A stretch of 61,252 nucleotides of DNA from CAAFZY01 sp964410325 (GTDB lineage: Bacteria > Pseudomonadota > Alphaproteobacteria > RF32 > CAG-239). The position numbers and the translations under genes are program-made. Location of the stretch: positions 1 through 61,252 of the forward strand of contig CAYPFN010000011.1 in NCBI GenBank assembly GCA_964410325.1, given 5' to 3'. Positions 51,469 through 60,010 of the stretch are shown piece after piece; position 1 is the stretch's first letter, and each line of letters begins with the position of its first letter. Under the pieces are notes generated by a model. The model saw only the letters and a list, made by a program, of their open reading frames with translations. It was not told the DNA's origin and made no database searches.

Positions 51469-53910
51469 TCAAAAAATGCTAGTATAATAGGCTGTGGTGG
51501 TTTGAGGCTTGCCGGAATAAACCTGTTGGGTATGGGCGTCTTTGTCCGCGTCGCTGAAACCAAACATGGCAACATCTTCATCCATACCGAAAGCAAACTG
51601 TCCCATGCTGTTAAGAGGTTTGAAATGTTTATAACGACGGTAATATATATCATTAAATCCGTATGATACCGTTGCCGAAGCATCACCATTACGGTAATTG
51701 ATGTTTTTCTTCATAATGCCGTTATCAACATTGACTGAGTAACTACCATCGGCAAAAGTTGTTTTAAGCTCGGTCAACATCTGATTTTTATTTTTTCCGC
51801 CAATAGCCATATTTAATTCAGTTACGGAACCGTCAACGTTCTGTTGTTTAAGATGCATAACCCCATTTTTATCAAAGCTAATCTGCCGGTTGGCAAATTT
51901 GTTGCCAACGGATATGCCGCGGGCTTTTAAAACTTCCATTGCCAGAGCTTCTTTTACAGTATTTTGATCAAAGTGGGAACCGTGCATGATTTGGTTGACC
52001 ATATTCATATTTAATGTTCCATCTTTATTAACCAAATGTTTAACGGTTTTGGTGTTAAAAGCAATATCTCGTTGAATGACGTTACCGTTAGAATCTCTTC
52101 TTTCCCGTACCGACATCAGGTGGTCGGAAGATATACTTTGCCCGCCGTTGTTGACTTTATTTAAAGATTTTTTCTTGAATACGGAATTTTTCCGGGCAAA
52201 GTTGTTAACGGCCGAACCTGGTTTAGATATTTTGGCCAGTATCTCCATTCTTAAAGAATTTTTTTCTTTATTAAAATCAAAAGTTCCGTCGGCATTCTTC
52301 ATGGCCGTTATTTTAACTTTTTGCCCGAGAGCATTACGATGCTCCATTTCATAGCCCACAACGTTGCCATTATTATCCAGAATTTGTTTTCCTTTTTTCA
52401 TCATTTTGTTTAGTCGCCACTGATTAGCGGAATTGCGGGCTTTGTTGCGCAATTCGGATCTAAGAGACAGCTTGTTCTTTGACCATAACTCTTTCCCGTC
52501 GGCACCGACGGATACCTGGCGGGTCACTTTTTGTCCCAGCAGATTGCGGGATGTCTTTTCATATCCGACAACATTGCCGTTTGCGTCAAAGAGAGCCTTG
52601 CCGTTTTCCTTAACTCGATTAATACGGTAGTTATTACGCGCCTTACGAATTCTGGAGCCGATAAAATGATCGGCCATTTGTGCGCTGGCGCTGCCAACTG
52701 CTTTCCCGACTTTGGCAGCTGTTTTGCCAACTCTTTGGGCACCTTGAGCTATAGCGCCACCGACATGGCGGCCGATATCTCCCATCTCCGCGCCTTTGGC
52801 AAAATGGTTGGCAAAGCTTTTCCCCTCATCCAAAAAGACCCAGCCCATAAGGCAGACAACAACCAGTTTCATGCCAGTTACGCCCCAATAGGCCAAACCG
52901 TTAATCGGATCTATGAGAAAGTCCAGACCGGTTTTTGCCGCATCTTGGTCTAAACGATTCATAAATTGATCAACAACCGTCATTATAATATAAATAATGA
53001 TACTTAAAAAAACGAAATTAAACATGGCATTCATAAAGAAATCCCAGATTTTCTTTAAATATCCGGCAGTTATCTTAAACGCCCAAGCGCCAATTGCGGC
53101 TGGTGCTAATCCAGCGGCAATGGACATCTGTAGCACAGCGTCAATCAGACACCAGGGAAACGCAACAAGCAGCAACAATGCGCCGATGTAAATCACAGCG
53201 CCAGTAATCAAAAATGGAAAGGACGGAATGAAGTTCTTAATAATAGCTTTTTCCCGCCAGCCAACGCACCAGGCTTGACTTCCGTACGCCTTCATTCTGC
53301 TGATGGAATCTTGGATGGTTTTAATAGTGCAAACAATACTTTGTCCCATAGATGCGGGCAGACCGCCTGATGCGGAGTTTGTAAAACCAGAGTTAGAATC
53401 ATACCCCACAATATTTTGCATATATTGAGCATTATTGGAGCAATTGTTACCGCTACCGGTAATCGTTTGCGCAACCGTTAGGCCAGTATTAAAAACTGGT
53501 TCTAAGGTTAGCCCGATAATTTGAAAATAATTGACTTTTAAAATCAGTACAATAACCAGTACACGAAAAGCCTGTAGCAAAAATTCCTGAATCATTTTTC
53601 GCGGATCTTTGGTTTCCAACGAAGCGACATGCCGCAGAACAAACAGGCATATCCATAAAGCAAAGCAGACAATAACCAGATTTGCAACGCCACTGGCTAA
53701 AGCCGTGTAAGATTTTAAGGCGATCGTACTGGCGGTGTTGAAAATGACACTGAACATTGGGCAAAACCAGCATTCTTCGGTAGTTGGCAAAAACTTTTCT
53801 AGCGAACAGCTGGAAGTTTCCGCCGCCGCAGTCTGTGGCAACAAATATAATCCTATCGTCAACAATATAATGACGATTAATTTTAGATTATATTTCGCTA
53901 TTCTCAACAT
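51469..53910 (-). CDS. VirB6/TrbL-like protein with long repeat-bearing C-terminal extension
   Basis: An 813-residue inner-membrane protein. A signal peptide ends at TAAA (about 30). A C-x2-C-P motif (Cys47, Cys50) opens the periplasmic segment, and a periplasmic loop with several Cys runs about 145-215. About six membrane helices fall between 70 and 360, with the ITAGYLKKIWDFFMNAMFNF segment typical of VirB6/TrbL. From about 370 the tail is soluble and basic, with four diverged ~60-residue repeats around D-x-NGNV (near 442, 512, 606, 680). VirB6 spans the inner membrane in type IV secretion and guides substrate transfer. Long C-terminal extensions are known for Rickettsiales VirB6 paralogs. 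Confidence 0.8.
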   Translation of the reverse strand: MLRIAKYNLKLIVIILLTIGLYLLPQTAAAETSSCSLEKFLPTTEECWFCPMFSVIFNTASTIALKSYTALASGVANLVIVCFALWICLFVLRHVASLETKDPRKMIQEFLLQAFRVLVIVLILKVNYFQIIGLTLEPVFNTGLTVAQTITGSGNNCSNNAQYMQNIVGYDSNSGFTNSASGGLPASMGQSIVCTIKTIQDSISRMKAYGSQAWCVGWREKAIIKNFIPSFPFLITGAVIYIGALLLLVAFPWCLIDAVLQMSIAAGLAPAAIGAWAFKITAGYLKKIWDFFMNAMFNFVFLSIIIYIIMTVVDQFMNRLDQDAAKTGLDFLIDPINGLAYWGVTGMKLVVVCLMGWVFLDEGKSFANHFAKGAEMGDIGRHVGGAIAQGAQRVGKTAAKVGKAVGSASAQMADHFIGSRIRKARNNYRINRVKENGKALFDANGNVVGYEKTSRNLLGQKVTRQVSVGADGKELWSKNKLSLRSELRNKARNSANQWRLNKMMKKGKQILDNNGNVVGYEMEHRNALGQKVKITAMKNADGTFDFNKEKNSLRMEILAKISKPGSAVNNFARKNSVFKKKSLNKVNNGGQSISSDHLMSVRERRDSNGNVIQRDIAFNTKTVKHLVNKDGTLNMNMVNQIMHGSHFDQNTVKEALAMEVLKARGISVGNKFANRQISFDKNGVMHLKQQNVDGSVTELNMAIGGKNKNQMLTELKTTFADGSYSVNVDNGIMKKNINYRNGDASATVSYGFNDIYYRRYKHFKPLNSMGQFAFGMDEDVAMFGFSDADKDAHTQQVYSGKPQTTTAYYTSIF

Positions 53911-53928
53911 TTGCTTTATTCCTTAATG

Positions 53929-55737
53929 CTATTCCCAGGTTCTATTTCTGAGTGCCTCTTCTTCCCTTTCTCTCCTCTCCCGTTCCTCTCTTTCCGCCAC
54001 TGTTTCTTGATGAGGGGCATTTTTATTGCCACTTTTTTTATTACGCTGCATATTGTTGCCGACATGCATTAAGACATTGCCTGTGGCTTTGACGATGTTT
54101 GGAACATAAACCACCTTTGTCGCCGTTTTCAAAATTTTAACAGGCATTTTAACCGTGCCAGCAATAATGGCGGCTGGTGCTTTAACAACGCCGGAAGTTA
54201 AAGCGATTGAAGCTTTTGAAATGCCACGGGTCAGAGCTTTTCCAGCGGAAACAATTTTTGAATCGCCGACTTGTTTTCCCAAAGTTTTATCGATTTTCTG
54301 ATACATTTTCTGTTTTAAATTTTCCGCCGGCTGGTTAATTATGTTTTTAACCTTGTCTATGCCTTGCTGTACCTTGTCAAAAGCATTGATGGTTTTATCA
54401 TAAGCATTTTGAATGCGCCGACCAGCTTTTTTTATGTTTAGCTTGGCAGCACGCACTCCCTTGCCCAGTTTGGTTTGTTTTAATTTTCTTTCCGCTTTGT
54501 TGATGCGCTGGCTGGCCTGAGTGGCAGTTTTATCCGCAAACTGATTGATTTTCCCGACGCCTTTGTCAATTTTTTCATTAACCTTTTGCTGCAGAGCTTT
54601 GCTGGCATTTTTGCCGAGAATCATTCTGCCGACTGTACCCATAACGGCTTTGTTAAGAGTTTTTCCGGTTTTGCCGACCGCTTTTCCAGTAGTGTTGCCC
54701 AAAGCACGGATTCCTTTGTTAACAGCCTCGCCCGGGTTGGCAACATAATGAGCCACCCGTTTAAGCTGTTGATTATAACCGCCACTTAGCAATTTTCCGG
54801 TCGAAGCCGTCACCCGGCCCATTTGGGTTTTAGCCACGTCTTTGGCAAAGGAAGCCACGGGAGTTGCAACTCCTTTCTTGGCAAAATCCATTGCCTGTGT
54901 CAGGCTTCCGTGAATAGGCGAAGCGCTCATCCCGCCGCCAAAAGCTTTATCCGGGAAAAATTTGTCAACATAGTCGGACACGGTTGAACCAATTAATTTC
55001 ATGCTGTAGATTAAAGTGAACAATACAATTAGATAATTAGAACTGGCTAAACTAAAATCTTGAGTTATTGTGTCCGTTTCATTGTTATCAATTCTCTGAA
55101 AAATGCTTTCCAACCCACCGCCAGCTTCGCCGATCATATTTAAAGCATAAGAAACGGACACAGCTAAAAAGGCAAATATGGCGGCGTTTTTAAGGATAAT
55201 GCTGACCAAAATTGTTAATTTGTCTTTTGTCGGCGGAAAAGGCCATAAAGCTATGCCGATCGGCAACATAATAACGGCAAAACCTAACTTGAAACCAATG
55301 TCGACAAGATAAAAAGTGATACTTAACGTTAGCATAAAGCCGAAAAAATAGACAATGGCCCCACAGAGCCATACCGGAATGTTCGGATAACTGAAAAGAG
55401 TCACGCCGAGAATTTTAACGCTGTTTTTATTAGCATGAACGGCATTGCAGGTTAAAGCATGGCCTAAAACTAAAATTATAGCAACGGAATCGCTGATTTT
55501 TTGGGTTGTATTATAGATGCTTTGCAAAACCGAATCAGAAATAATACCGCCACCTAGCGAAGTTGTTTCGGATGATGAAGAACGGGATTTCGAATAAGAA
55601 GATTTGATTTCTTGACAGAGTCGGTTTCTTTCCGAAAGGCTTAAACGTTTGCCGTAATTGGCGGCAAGGCTTTGCGTCGGAATAGCAATAGCCGCCAGAA
55701 TTAACAGTAAAAATGTTATGCGCATAATTTTTGTCAT
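53929..55737 (-). CDS. VirB6/TrbL-like protein, C-terminal half of a split unit
   Basis: A 602-residue protein starting inside the stop of the preceding gene (ATGA) with GGGAGG upstream. It has its own signal peptide (ITFLLLILAAIAIPTQSLAA), then a short periplasmic part, then four to five membrane helices (WLCGAIVYFFGFMLTLSITF ... YLVDIGFKLGFAVIML ... IGIALWPFPPTKDKL). These match the second half of the VirB6 core in the 813-residue paralog. The C-terminal half (from ~290) is a long basic helix-rich tail with repeats of the type GKAVGKTGKTLNKAV. With the 255-residue partner it makes one complete VirB6. The tail probably reaches into the cytosol. Confidence 0.75.
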   Translation of the reverse strand: MTKIMRITFLLLILAAIAIPTQSLAANYGKRLSLSERNRLCQEIKSSYSKSRSSSSETTSLGGGIISDSVLQSIYNTTQKISDSVAIILVLGHALTCNAVHANKNSVKILGVTLFSYPNIPVWLCGAIVYFFGFMLTLSITFYLVDIGFKLGFAVIMLPIGIALWPFPPTKDKLTILVSIILKNAAIFAFLAVSVSYALNMIGEAGGGLESIFQRIDNNETDTITQDFSLASSNYLIVLFTLIYSMKLIGSTVSDYVDKFFPDKAFGGGMSASPIHGSLTQAMDFAKKGVATPVASFAKDVAKTQMGRVTASTGKLLSGGYNQQLKRVAHYVANPGEAVNKGIRALGNTTGKAVGKTGKTLNKAVMGTVGRMILGKNASKALQQKVNEKIDKGVGKINQFADKTATQASQRINKAERKLKQTKLGKGVRAAKLNIKKAGRRIQNAYDKTINAFDKVQQGIDKVKNIINQPAENLKQKMYQKIDKTLGKQVGDSKIVSAGKALTRGISKASIALTSGVVKAPAAIIAGTVKMPVKILKTATKVVYVPNIVKATGNVLMHVGNNMQRNKKSGNKNAPHQETVAEREERERREREEEALRNRTWE

Positions 55738-56501
55738 TGGCTACCTCCCAAAGTTGACGAGATACCCTCGTTGGCCACTAAAATCGCCGTTCCGAAATCT
55801 GTGCCAGTCAGCATAATCGGTTCCATGGTGTAGCTCAAAATGGTCGAGATACCAGCATTGATAATAACAAAAGCCAGAAAAACTTTAAACAGCTGTATAA
55901 GCAGATCTTGTATCATTTTCATTGGTTCAACGGTAGTAAAAGCGGAAACGTTTTTCAAAACAAACAAAGCAATCCATAATATCATCCCGACAACCAATAT
56001 GGCATTTCCGGCCTGTCGTGAAACCTGATATGCTTTGGCGGCGGCGCGAACGAAGGCGGAAACCAACATTTCCACAATTTCACAGCTGTAGCAAGTGGAT
56101 GAATACAGAGCTACTAAATTTTCAGTAACACAGTTTGTTCCCTCGACATGGGCTCGGTTAGAAGTTAATCCGAAAATTTTTACATCCTGATCGCCAACCG
56201 TACCGCCAGTATTTGAGCGTGTACAGTTTTTGGGCACTACAGTGTCTTTGCTGAGGCATTTATACACTTTCTCTGTTAGTTTTGTTGCCCAACTAATTCG
56301 ACTTTTCTCTTCACATAGATAACAATAATGCGTTGACATGTCGCACTGAAAAGGCGTTCCGCCAACGGTTTGGCCACAAACAATGGTATAATCAGACCCT
56401 AAAGCAGCATTGGCCGGTGCCGGAAACAGACATAGCCAGCTGCATAGCAACGCACTGATGGTTAATATTGCGGTAAGAAAGGGAAAAATGCGATGTATCA
56501 T
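55734..56501 (-). CDS. VirB6/TrbL-like protein, N-terminal half of a split unit
   Basis: A 255-residue exported protein. A signal peptide is followed by a Cys-rich periplasmic domain (residues 35-135 with about ten cysteines, several as CxxC), then CYSC (137-140) and two membrane helices (VVGMILWIALFVLKNVS, FKVFLAFVIINAGISTIL). It ends at a point equivalent to residue ~150 of the 813-residue paralog, just after the shared LEP/MEP motif, so it is the front half of a VirB6. The next gene supplies the rest and overlaps its stop (ATGA). It also overlaps the upstream gene by ATGA, so three genes are coupled. Confidence 0.75.
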   Translation of the reverse strand: MIHRIFPFLTAILTISALLCSWLCLFPAPANAALGSDYTIVCGQTVGGTPFQCDMSTHYCYLCEEKSRISWATKLTEKVYKCLSKDTVVPKNCTRSNTGGTVGDQDVKIFGLTSNRAHVEGTNCVTENLVALYSSTCYSCEIVEMLVSAFVRAAAKAYQVSRQAGNAILVVGMILWIALFVLKNVSAFTTVEPMKMIQDLLIQLFKVFLAFVIINAGISTILSYTMEPIMLTGTDFGTAILVANEGISSTLGGSQ

Positions 56502-57820
56502 TCTCTATCCCTCCCTGAAATACGCTTCATAAAGCGGCTGACTTTTTGGGCTTTCTCTCGAGCTTTACGCAAAGCCTCCACACGGTCGATAACCGACGTA
56601 ACCGCTTTGCCGGAGCCCGCCGAAATAATCAAAAACAGTGTTTTTGCTGTCCATGCCGCTAGTTTGGCAATTTTCTTCTGGAAATTGGTTGATCCGCCAC
56701 CGCCGACGAGAGAATCCGCCAAAGATACAGCCAACCCGATGCTTTTTAAAACTAGAAACGCAATTAAAATCATGGACAACATAACGACGCCGAATTCCTG
56801 ATAAGCTTGTTTGTCGCCCAAAAACTCATAGTTGTCTTTTATAATGGTTTGCATAGCCAGCATTGCCATGGTAGCGATAACGGCAATACACATCATAACG
56901 GCAGAAGAGTTAAATATCGTTTGAATTCCGCCTTTTGTCCACTTTCGAGTAAACTTAAAGGGTATGGCCAAAATCAGGAAAGGCAGAATAATAACGATAA
57001 TATTCATCCTGAAAATACTGTCCACCAGATAAAAAACAAAAGCGATTTTGACAAACAGGAAAATGACGAAAATCGAGATACCGGCAACCCAGCTGGATAA
57101 ACTCGTTGCCGCCAGGAGTTCTTTGGAGATGACAAATCCGACTTGCAAACGGTCGCTGGTGGCACAGACCAGGCACTGCATTAATTCAGACGGTCCGTTT
57201 GGAAAAGACGCTACGCCACCAGAATAAGAAACATTTTCTAAAGCTGGTGCTGAGCAGACAAGGGAAGAGGTGTATATCAAGCAGGTATCTCCCAAAAGCT
57301 GCCCTTTGCCGTCAACATCTTCGCCATCGGCTGCAAGGGAAACAATTTGGCTGCCGTATTCTAAAAAGGCATAATAAACCGGAAAAATAAAATTATTAAG
57401 AGTGAACAAAAGAAAATTTGTTGAAGAGGCCAACAATCCGCAAAAGATACACATAAAAGCCATCCGCGCAACTTCAGTCCAAACTTCGGCAGGCGATTCT
57501 TCCTCGACTGAACTGACATGCTTTAAGATTCTGAAAGACAACCATAGGGCAAAGGCAACCATAATAAAGGGCATGGCGCTTTTCGTAACTTTGGGATAAG
57601 CTTTCATTGACGATTCGGCCATGGCGTTATAAAACATTTCAAGCAATCCTGCCTGCCAGCAGGAACGCTGATATTCGTCCAATTCACTCTGTTCACCCTC
57701 CAATTCCATACCAGACACATCGCCTTTATCGGAAGAGCAGGCCGTAAGGCAGAACGCTAGGGCAAAAATCATCAGCCCTGTTTTCAAAATTTTTAATATA
57801 TCCTGCCACCTTAGCTTCAT
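56498..57820 (-). CDS. VirB6/TrbL-like lipoprotein
   Basis: A 440-residue protein from the ATG at 57820, with AGGAC upstream; the longer frame to 57895 lacks support. The signal ends in a lipobox (FCLTACSS), so the N-terminus should be lipid-anchored in the periplasm. A periplasmic segment with one Cys (YQRSCWQAG, no CxxC) follows, and then about six membrane helices (ISIFVIFLFVKIAFVFYLVD, IVIILPFLILAIPFKFTRKW). A short basic tail ends the protein. The IVIILPFLILAIP and TKGGIQTIF segments match VirB6/TrbL cores. It is the second unit of the array. Confidence 0.75.
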   Translation of the reverse strand: MKLRWQDILKILKTGLMIFALAFCLTACSSDKGDVSGMELEGEQSELDEYQRSCWQAGLLEMFYNAMAESSMKAYPKVTKSAMPFIMVAFALWLSFRILKHVSSVEEESPAEVWTEVARMAFMCIFCGLLASSTNFLLFTLNNFIFPVYYAFLEYGSQIVSLAADGEDVDGKGQLLGDTCLIYTSSLVCSAPALENVSYSGGVASFPNGPSELMQCLVCATSDRLQVGFVISKELLAATSLSSWVAGISIFVIFLFVKIAFVFYLVDSIFRMNIIVIILPFLILAIPFKFTRKWTKGGIQTIFNSSAVMMCIAVIATMAMLAMQTIIKDNYEFLGDKQAYQEFGVVMLSMILIAFLVLKSIGLAVSLADSLVGGGGSTNFQKKIAKLAAWTAKTLFLIISAGSGKAVTSVIDRVEALRKAREKAQKVSRFMKRISGRDRE

Positions 57821-57902
57821 TTTTAAGTCCTTAAACGATATAATCTTCATATTTTCTAGTACCCGGAGGGTCATCCCCTTGATCAACAGTACCATACCTA
57901 AT

Positions 57903-58331
57903 TCATGAATCTTTTAAAGCTCCATCTGACTTAGTATAATTACTGCTGATCATAGTCCCATCTTTATCGTAATATTCATAAGAATTGTTTCCTGCAGCAT
58001 CTTTAGAGTAAATCATGCGCTTCTCTCCCATTTGTGTCCAGCCACTGCTTGAACCATCTTTATTTTTATGGAATTCGCCGATAAGCTCTCCTTTTGAATT
58101 ATAACTTTTTAAATGTCTATTACCGTCTTTATCTGTAGAAGAAGAGCTGCGCAATTTTCCGTCAGCCGAAAAACGTCTAGATGAAATTATTTTTCCTTTT
58201 TTGTCAAAATCCTCCTCAGCATAGTCGCCGTAAACATCTCTGGAAGCATTATTATTGTTAGCACCATTTCCGCTTCCTGAGCCGCCGCTGGAGCTATTGC
58301 TCATGTTGTTATTTGATCCACTATTAGTCAT
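57903..58331 (-). CDS. Repeat-bearing domain, out-of-frame extension of the upstream VirB6-like gene
   Basis: A 142-residue frame starting at ATG 58331, whose start overlaps the stop of the preceding VirB6-like gene (ATGACTAA). It opens with a Ser/Gly/Asn linker, then five or six short repeats with DKKGK, DKDGN, KNKDGS, DAAGN and DKDGT turns, a beta-repeat pattern like that in the tail of the 813-residue paralog. It has no signal or membrane segment. Loss of one G from the nine-G tract just upstream would fuse it to the VirB6-like protein. I think it is the C-terminal extension of that protein, separated by a frame change. Confidence 0.65.
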   Translation of the reverse strand: MTNSGSNNNMSNSSSGGSGSGNGANNNNASRDVYGDYAEEDFDKKGKIISSRRFSADGKLRSSSSTDKDGNRHLKSYNSKGELIGEFHKNKDGSSSGWTQMGEKRMIYSKDAAGNNSYEYYDKDGTMISSNYTKSDGALKDS

Positions 58332-59763
58332 CGCCCCCCCCCGAACTACTGCCTTGGGTTGAGTTTCCGCCGTCATTTCCACCATCGTTTCTGCTTCCGC
58401 TACCACCGCCGCTTCCGCCACCTGCACCATTTGGATTGGCCCTAGAACCTAATCCAACTTTTGCACCAATTTTATTCAAACCAGATTGAACATTAGCTCC
58501 TACAGCTGCAACTTTGGCTTTAGCACCGGTTCCTTCATAGACAGCGCCAGCCACTTTGCCACCGGCCTTAAGTGCTGTGCGACCGACACTTTTTGCTGCC
58601 TGAGCCGCAAGGCCACCGATTTTATTACCAATACCCGTACCGCCACTTGTGGAGGATACCTGATTAGCAAGGTCATTGATTTGTGCAACCAGTTTAAAAG
58701 CAAATAGACAGCAGGCTATCAAAACCAAAAAATCAGTGCCACTGATATCCATTAACTCTTTTAAAGTATCTACCTCATTACCATTAATAGCGTTTTCTAA
58801 CGCTTCTACGCCTCCGCTCCCGCCAGTTAAAGCTTGAGAGATGAGTTCGCTGTTTAGGCTTATAATCAACCCCATCATAACAAAATTGAAAAAGGCGTTC
58901 ATAAAAATATCCCAACCAGTTTTCGTATAAGATGCTGTTACCTTAAATGGCCAGCAGGCAATCAAAAACGGTAGCAGTGCGCAGAAAATACCAAACCGTA
59001 CCACTGAGTCCAGTAGATAAAAACAGCAGGCCAGCGCGATACACCAGCCAAAGCAATACACCAGAAGTCCTTCAATAAACATGGAAACATCAATTAAGAA
59101 CTTGGTGGCCTCATGTACGGAAATGCAAATGAGCGATGAGCCGATTGCCGGCAGTTGGGCGGAAGCCTTGCTGAAAAGTTTTATTGCTGCCATAACGCTG
59201 GCCAGCAGGTCTTGCCCAATAACCCCTGTGGGCATGCTGGATTTTTGCGATTGCACCAATGTCTTAAATTCGGATAATAAACTTTGCTTAAACAGTAAGG
59301 CTAGACCAAACTCTAGTCCAGCATTCATCAGCGGATTAATGACATATTGATATATATAAGTTGAGTTTGACAGCAGCAAAGCGGCCAACATAACCTTAAA
59401 AGCCTGTACAAGCAGGGTTGAGAGATATTTTGGAACATCCTGTTTTGTAAAAGAGCTGACGGTTATTAATGTTTGATAAGCGATAAATAAAGCCAGCACG
59501 ACAATAATAACGTTACGGAAACTTCCGGCTAATGCGCTAAAAGATTGCGTAGCGATGTTCTGATCAGTGTTTAAAATAACCTGAAATACAGGACATAACA
59601 GACAAGATTCAATTTCTTGGTATTTTGAAGGCAGCGTTTGACAACCTTTGGAAGCACCCGCAGTTGCTATTTCAGCTTCAGCCACGGCCTCCGGAGCAAA
59701 AGAGCAGATAAAAATTGCCACAAGGATAGTAAAAGCACCTATTTTAATCAGTTTCTTCATCAT
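58324..59763 (-). CDS. VirB6/TrbL-like protein
   Basis: A 479-residue protein from the ATG at 59763 (AGGGG 9 bases upstream; the frame opens at 59784). A signal peptide is followed by periplasmic CLLCPV (Cys54, Cys57 in this numbering), the same C-x2-C-P as in the 813-residue paralog, then about six membrane helices (IIVVLALFIAYQTLIT, CFGWCIALACCFYLLDSVVR, FGIFCALLPFLIACWPFKV). The last ~90 residues are Gly/Ala/Ser-rich and end at a nine-G tract (58334-58342). Its start overlaps the preceding small membrane gene. It is the first VirB6-like unit in transcription order. Confidence 0.8.
   Translation of the reverse strand: MMKKLIKIGAFTILVAIFICSFAPEAVAEAEIATAGASKGCQTLPSKYQEIESCLLCPVFQVILNTDQNIATQSFSALAGSFRNVIIVVLALFIAYQTLITVSSFTKQDVPKYLSTLLVQAFKVMLAALLLSNSTYIYQYVINPLMNAGLEFGLALLFKQSLLSEFKTLVQSQKSSMPTGVIGQDLLASVMAAIKLFSKASAQLPAIGSSLICISVHEATKFLIDVSMFIEGLLVYCFGWCIALACCFYLLDSVVRFGIFCALLPFLIACWPFKVTASYTKTGWDIFMNAFFNFVMMGLIISLNSELISQALTGGSGGVEALENAINGNEVDTLKELMDISGTDFLVLIACCLFAFKLVAQINDLANQVSSTSGGTGIGNKIGGLAAQAAKSVGRTALKAGGKVAGAVYEGTGAKAKVAAVGANVQSGLNKIGAKVGLGSRANPNGAGGGSGGGSGSRNDGGNDGGNSTQGSSSGGGDD
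58334..58342 (-). repeat. Nine-G homopolymer at the end of a VirB6-like gene
   Basis: The coding strand has nine consecutive G two codons before the stop. One G fewer (or two more) joins the reading frame to the 142-residue repeat domain downstream; ten G ends at an immediate TGA. It could be a phase-variable tract, a slippage site or a sequencing error. Confidence 0.8.
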
Positions 59764-59944
59764 TTTTATCATCCCCTGTCGCAAAAGGGTTGCCTAAAAT
59801 TTTAAGAGCAAAAAACAAAGCGGCGACAACGCATACCACAGCAAAAACCATAATGTAAGGACTGGCCAGCAAATCAAAAACTCCTGTGAACATAGCTCCC
59901 AGGACAAAAGCAAACATTAAAAAGCTGACCAAAACCGACTTCAT
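59744..59944 (-). CDS. Small two-helix membrane protein of the VirB6-like operon
   Basis: A 66-residue protein with GAGGTAGAA before the ATG. Two hydrophobic segments (VSFLMFAFVLGAMFTGVF and YIMVFAVVCVVAALFFALKI) are joined by a short loop, followed by an acidic tail (GDDKNDEETD). The layout fits small VirB2- or VirB3-like components of type IV secretion systems, but the sequence has no clear signature of either. Its last 20 bases overlap the start of the first VirB6-like gene. Confidence 0.7.
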   Translation of the reverse strand: MKSVLVSFLMFAFVLGAMFTGVFDLLASPYIMVFAVVCVVAALFFALKILGNPFATGDDKNDEETD

Positions 59945-60010
59945 TTCTACCTCAATTAATATTCTAAATCATTTTAACATAAAAATATAGAGAATTATGT
60001 TACAATATTT

